Source of the DNA: Sphingopyxis terrae subsp. terrae NBRC 15098
Lineage (GTDB): Bacteria > Pseudomonadota > Alphaproteobacteria > Sphingomonadales > Sphingomonadaceae
Direction: 5' to 3'
Assembly: GCF_001610975.1 (NCBI RefSeq)
Contig: NZ_CP013342.1
Location: 682,001 to 746,000 of the forward strand
Length of the DNA stretch: 64,000 nucleotides
The notes under the pieces are model-generated. The model was not told the origin of the DNA. It made no database searches and was given only the letters and a program-made list of their open reading frames with translations. Below are positions 61,919-64,000 of this stretch, in pieces. How positions within the stretch are numbered: position 1 is the stretch's first letter; each line of letters opens with the position of its first letter. The position numbers and the translations under genes are program-made.

Positions 61919-62230
61919 TCAATCTTCGGGAGCGATGCGTGCGCGCTTGATGGTCGATTCGGCCAGCCGGACCTGGCACGCGAGGCGCGACTGGCTTGTT
62001 CGACAACCGGTCGAATCGAGGAGGTCGTCCTCGTCCGCCGACGGCTCGGACAAATCGCCTCCGGACTCTTCGATATAGACATGGCAGGTCGCGCATGAGC
62101 AGCAGCCGCCGCACATCGCGAGCATTTCATCGACGCCGGCATCGCGAATGGCTTCCATCAGCGAATATTCGGGATCGGTGTCGATGATCCGATAGCTGCC
62201 GTCGCGCAGGACGATGATAATCTCTGGCAT
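61919..62230 (-). CDS. [2Fe-2S] ferredoxin
   Basis: A 103-residue adrenodoxin-like ferredoxin. The cluster cysteines are visible in [20 protein letters not shown] (C-x5-C-x2-C arrangement) and RLACQVRL. The N-terminus [20 protein letters not shown] forms the beta-grasp fold. Such ferredoxins feed electrons to cytochrome P450s or Rieske oxygenases; no partner oxygenase lies in the window. GAGGAAAC precedes the ATG. It follows the phosphotransferase gene by 17 bases in the same direction. Confidence 0.92.
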   Translation of the reverse strand: MPEIIIVLRDGSYRIIDTDPEYSLMEAIRDAGVDEMLAMCGGCCSCATCHVYIEESGGDLSEPSADEDDLLDSTGCRTSQSRLACQVRLAESTIKRARIAPED

Positions 62231-62247
62231 ATCTGTTTCCTCAAATT

Positions 62248-63324
62248 TCAGGCTGACAATGGGTCGCGTCCGGGCCGCGTCTGCGCGACCGCTAGGGCAG
62301 CGAGGTCGGGAAAGGCCCGCGCGCGCTCATGCGCTTCTGCCGACGAGGCGGTGCCCCGGATGGCCCGCCCCTTGATCCCGTGGAAGATCGCAGCAAGGCG
62401 GAAGAAGTTGAACGCGATGGCGAACGCATAGTCGGTGTCGGGCATGCCGGTTCTGCGGCAATAATCGCCAACATACCGGGCTTCGGACGGAATGCCGAGC
62501 GCCTCTAGATCGGCACCCGCAAGCCCTGCCACGATGTGCGGCGGCATCCGGTACATCATCGCATGATAGGCAAAATCGGCCAAGGGATGGCCGAGCGTAG
62601 ACAATTCCCAGTCGAGAACTGCCACGATCTGCGGTTCGGTCGGGTGGAAGATCATATTGTCGCATCGGAAGTCGCCATGGACGATGGCCGTTGCATTACT
62701 TTCCGGAAGATGCGCCGGAAGCCACTCGAGCATATAGTCCATATTCGGATCGCGCCCGGCGAGATCGTCGGCGAGATATGGTTTGGACCAGCGACCGATC
62801 TGCCGTGCGAAATAGTCGCCGGGTTTGCCGTAATCGCCGAGTCCCACCGCTAATTGATCGATCGCGTGAAGCCGGGAAATTGTCTCATTCATCGCATCGA
62901 AATAGGCGGACCGTTCTGCATGCGGAACAGACGGGAATGTCGCGTCCCAGAAGATCCGGCCCTCGACCATTTCCATGATATAGAAGGGCGTCCCGATAAC
63001 AGTCGGCTCCTCGCATAACGCGAAGATATGCGGCACGGGAAAGCCGGCCGCCTTGAGCGCCGTCAGTACGCGAACTTCGCGTTCGATGGCGTGAGCGCCA
63101 GGGAGCAGCGGCCCCGGCGGCTTCCGCCGGAGCACATAATACGCGCACGGCGTGCAGAGCCTGTAGGTAGGGTTGGACTGACCGCCTTTGAAACGCTCTA
63201 TACTGAGCGGCCCCGAAAAACCGTCGACATGCAAAACCAGCCAGTCGCGCAAGGCCGCTTCGTCGAAGGCGAAACCGTCGCGCACAGCCGCCGTGCCCGC
63301 CCCGTGCTCGCCTCCCACACTCAC
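62248..63324 (-). CDS. APH-type phosphotransferase (ACAD10/11 kinase-like)
   Basis: A 358-residue aminoglycoside-phosphotransferase-fold protein. It shows IERFKGGQSNPTYRLCTPCA, YVLRRKPPGPLLPGAHAIER (ATP-lysine region), TPFYIMEMVEGRIFWDATFP, the catalytic loop AIVHGDFRCDNMIFHPTEPQ (HGDxRxxN) and the metal Asp in AVLDWELSTLGHPLADFAYH. This is the type paired with acyl-CoA dehydrogenases (kinase half of human ACAD10/11), which phosphorylates 4-hydroxyacyl-CoA. The favoured start is GTG 63322-63324, overlapping the dehydrogenase stop as GTGA with GGAAGG seven bases upstream; a longer ATG start at 63369 is less likely. Confidence 0.9.
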   Translation of the reverse strand: MSVGGEHGAGTAAVRDGFAFDEAALRDWLVLHVDGFSGPLSIERFKGGQSNPTYRLCTPCAYYVLRRKPPGPLLPGAHAIEREVRVLTALKAAGFPVPHIFALCEEPTVIGTPFYIMEMVEGRIFWDATFPSVPHAERSAYFDAMNETISRLHAIDQLAVGLGDYGKPGDYFARQIGRWSKPYLADDLAGRDPNMDYMLEWLPAHLPESNATAIVHGDFRCDNMIFHPTEPQIVAVLDWELSTLGHPLADFAYHAMMYRMPPHIVAGLAGADLEALGIPSEARYVGDYCRRTGMPDTDYAFAIAFNFFRLAAIFHGIKGRAIRGTASSAEAHERARAFPDLAALAVAQTRPGRDPLSA

Positions 63325-63998
63325 AAGCCAGCCTTCCAGTCGCGCTTGATCTTCTTGGCGAGGCTCCATTTGTGGACTTCAGTCGGGCCGTCATAGATGC
63401 GGAAGGCACGGACTTCGCGGAACACCTGCTCGACGATCGTCTTGTCGGTGACCCCGGTGCCGCCCATCACCTGGACGCAGCGGTCGGCGACGCGCATCAG
63501 CGCTTCCGACACCGCGACCTTTGCCATCGAGCTTTCGACGGTGCCGAGCGAGCCGGTGTCGAGCACGCCAGCGCACCAGTCGATCATCAGTTCGGCCTGT
63601 TTCAGGTCGATCATATTTTCGGCGAGCATGAAGCCGACACCTTCATGGTCGATCAGCGCCTTGCCGAACGCCTCGCGGCGGTTGGCATAGTCGGTCGCAA
63701 TCTCGTGCGCGCGGATGCACGCGCCCAGCCAGCGCATGCAGTGCGACAGGCGCGCAGGCGAGAGACGGACCTGCGCATAACGAAAGCCTTCGCCCGCTTC
63801 GCCCAGCATCTGGTCGGCCGGAATGCGGAGGCTATCGATAGTGATCGTTGCGTGGCCGCCGGGCATCGAGTTGTCGATCGTGTTGGGTACGTCGTCGATG
63901 CGGATCGCGGGGTCCGGTAGGTCGACGAGGAACATGCAGGCGCCCTGTTCGGACTTCGCCATCACAATGCCCACCCGCGCGCCCAGCGCGCCGGTGAT
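63321..63998 (-). CDS. Acyl-CoA dehydrogenase, C-terminal part (runs off window)
   Basis: The last 225 residues of an acyl-CoA dehydrogenase. It shows the mid-domain end and helical C-terminal domain: GGHATITIDSLRIPADQMLG, GFRYAQVRLSPARLSHCMRW, ANRREAFGKALIDHEGVGFM, CVQVMGGTGVTDKTIVEQVF and REVRAFRIYDGPTEVHKWSL. The EVHKW end is typical of the ACAD10/11-like class. The start lies beyond the right edge. Coupled to the phosphotransferase by GTGA, it likely acts on the hydroxyacyl-CoA made ready by that kinase. Confidence 0.93.
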   Translation of the reverse strand: MTGALGARVGIVMAKSEQGACMFLVDLPDPAIRIDDVPNTIDNSMPGGHATITIDSLRIPADQMLGEAGEGFRYAQVRLSPARLSHCMRWLGACIRAHEIATDYANRREAFGKALIDHEGVGFMLAENMIDLKQAELMIDWCAGVLDTGSLGTVESSMAKVAVSEALMRVADRCVQVMGGTGVTDKTIVEQVFREVRAFRIYDGPTEVHKWSLAKKIKRDWKAGL

Positions 63999-64000
63999 GA

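Noticed and set aside
63315-63326. Possible fourth operator half (CTTGTGAGTG) at the acyl-CoA dehydrogenase stop
   Set aside because: It matches only about ten bases, lacks the left arm, and the bases are explained by the coding GTGA junction.
1-64000. tRNA, rRNA, CRISPR or prophage signals
   Set aside because: I looked for tRNA T-loop patterns, regularly spaced repeats and phage structural genes and saw none; a tRNA scan program could still find a divergent case.

Overview
The window is a high-GC, densely coded chromosomal segment from an alphaproteobacterium of the sphingomonad group. Sphingopyxis or a close relative is the best guess. The reasons are the protein content (SciP, exosortase-A-type sugar genes, a large TonB-dependent receptor, a zwf-edd-eda Entner-Doudoroff block, sphingomonad-like small proteins), the heavy C/G bias at third codon positions, and many intergenic palindromes of the kind common in these genomes. 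This placement is inference from recall; no database was searched. I see no tRNA, rRNA, CRISPR array or prophage.

Layout. 1-181: left end of an IS5-type insertion sequence, cut by the window edge. 0.2-8 kb: housekeeping genes (DsbA-like oxidoreductase, mnmA, sciP, a small lipoprotein, GNAT, an Xre regulator, lepA). 8.3-13.3 kb: a surface-sugar group with an exosortase-A-type glycosyltransferase, an O-glycosylation ligase and an acyltransferase. 13.4-18.3 kb: topoisomerase IB, an MscS channel, a MaoC hydratase, a thiolase and two small oxidative-type proteins, followed by a frame-disrupted gene at 18.3-18.8 kb. 18.9-23.6 kb: siroheme synthase N-domain, lysA, a lipoprotein, argH and a thioredoxin-like lipoprotein.

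23.8-34.1 kb is a compact glycerolipid locus, all on the minus strand: HAD-PlsC fusion, PlsB, wax ester synthase/DGAT, patatin, two alpha/beta hydrolases and gpsA. Palindromic repeats separate most of the genes. Together they could supply glycerol 3-phosphate, acylate it, make neutral lipid and break it down again. 34.1-39.8 kb carries the Entner-Doudoroff genes zwf-edd-eda and, divergently, glpD. 39.5-47.2 kb holds a short-chain dehydrogenase whose frame runs far into glpD, its divergent AraC regulator, ahpF/ahpC with a candidate OxyR-type operator, and a glycosyltransferase-ECF sigma-anti-sigma operon.

47.2-60.7 kb is the most interesting region. It is an inducible catabolic locus with three copies of one 17-bp palindromic operator (48888, 54289, 60701), placed ahead of three transcription units. 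These encode a TonB-dependent receptor, two secreted type-B carboxylesterases, an acyl-CoA ligase, a TetR repressor, a short-chain dehydrogenase, an MHS-family transporter, a Tat-exported family 1 glycosidase and a Tat-exported M28-like protein that lacks the usual metal ligands. Predicted locations form one route: outer-membrane uptake, periplasmic ester and glycoside cleavage, inner-membrane import of an acid, then CoA activation. The substrate is unknown.

60.7-64 kb: palindromes, a decayed short-chain dehydrogenase fused at its broken end to an unrelated C-terminal gene fragment, then a ferredoxin, an APH-type phosphotransferase and the end of an acyl-CoA dehydrogenase that runs off the window.
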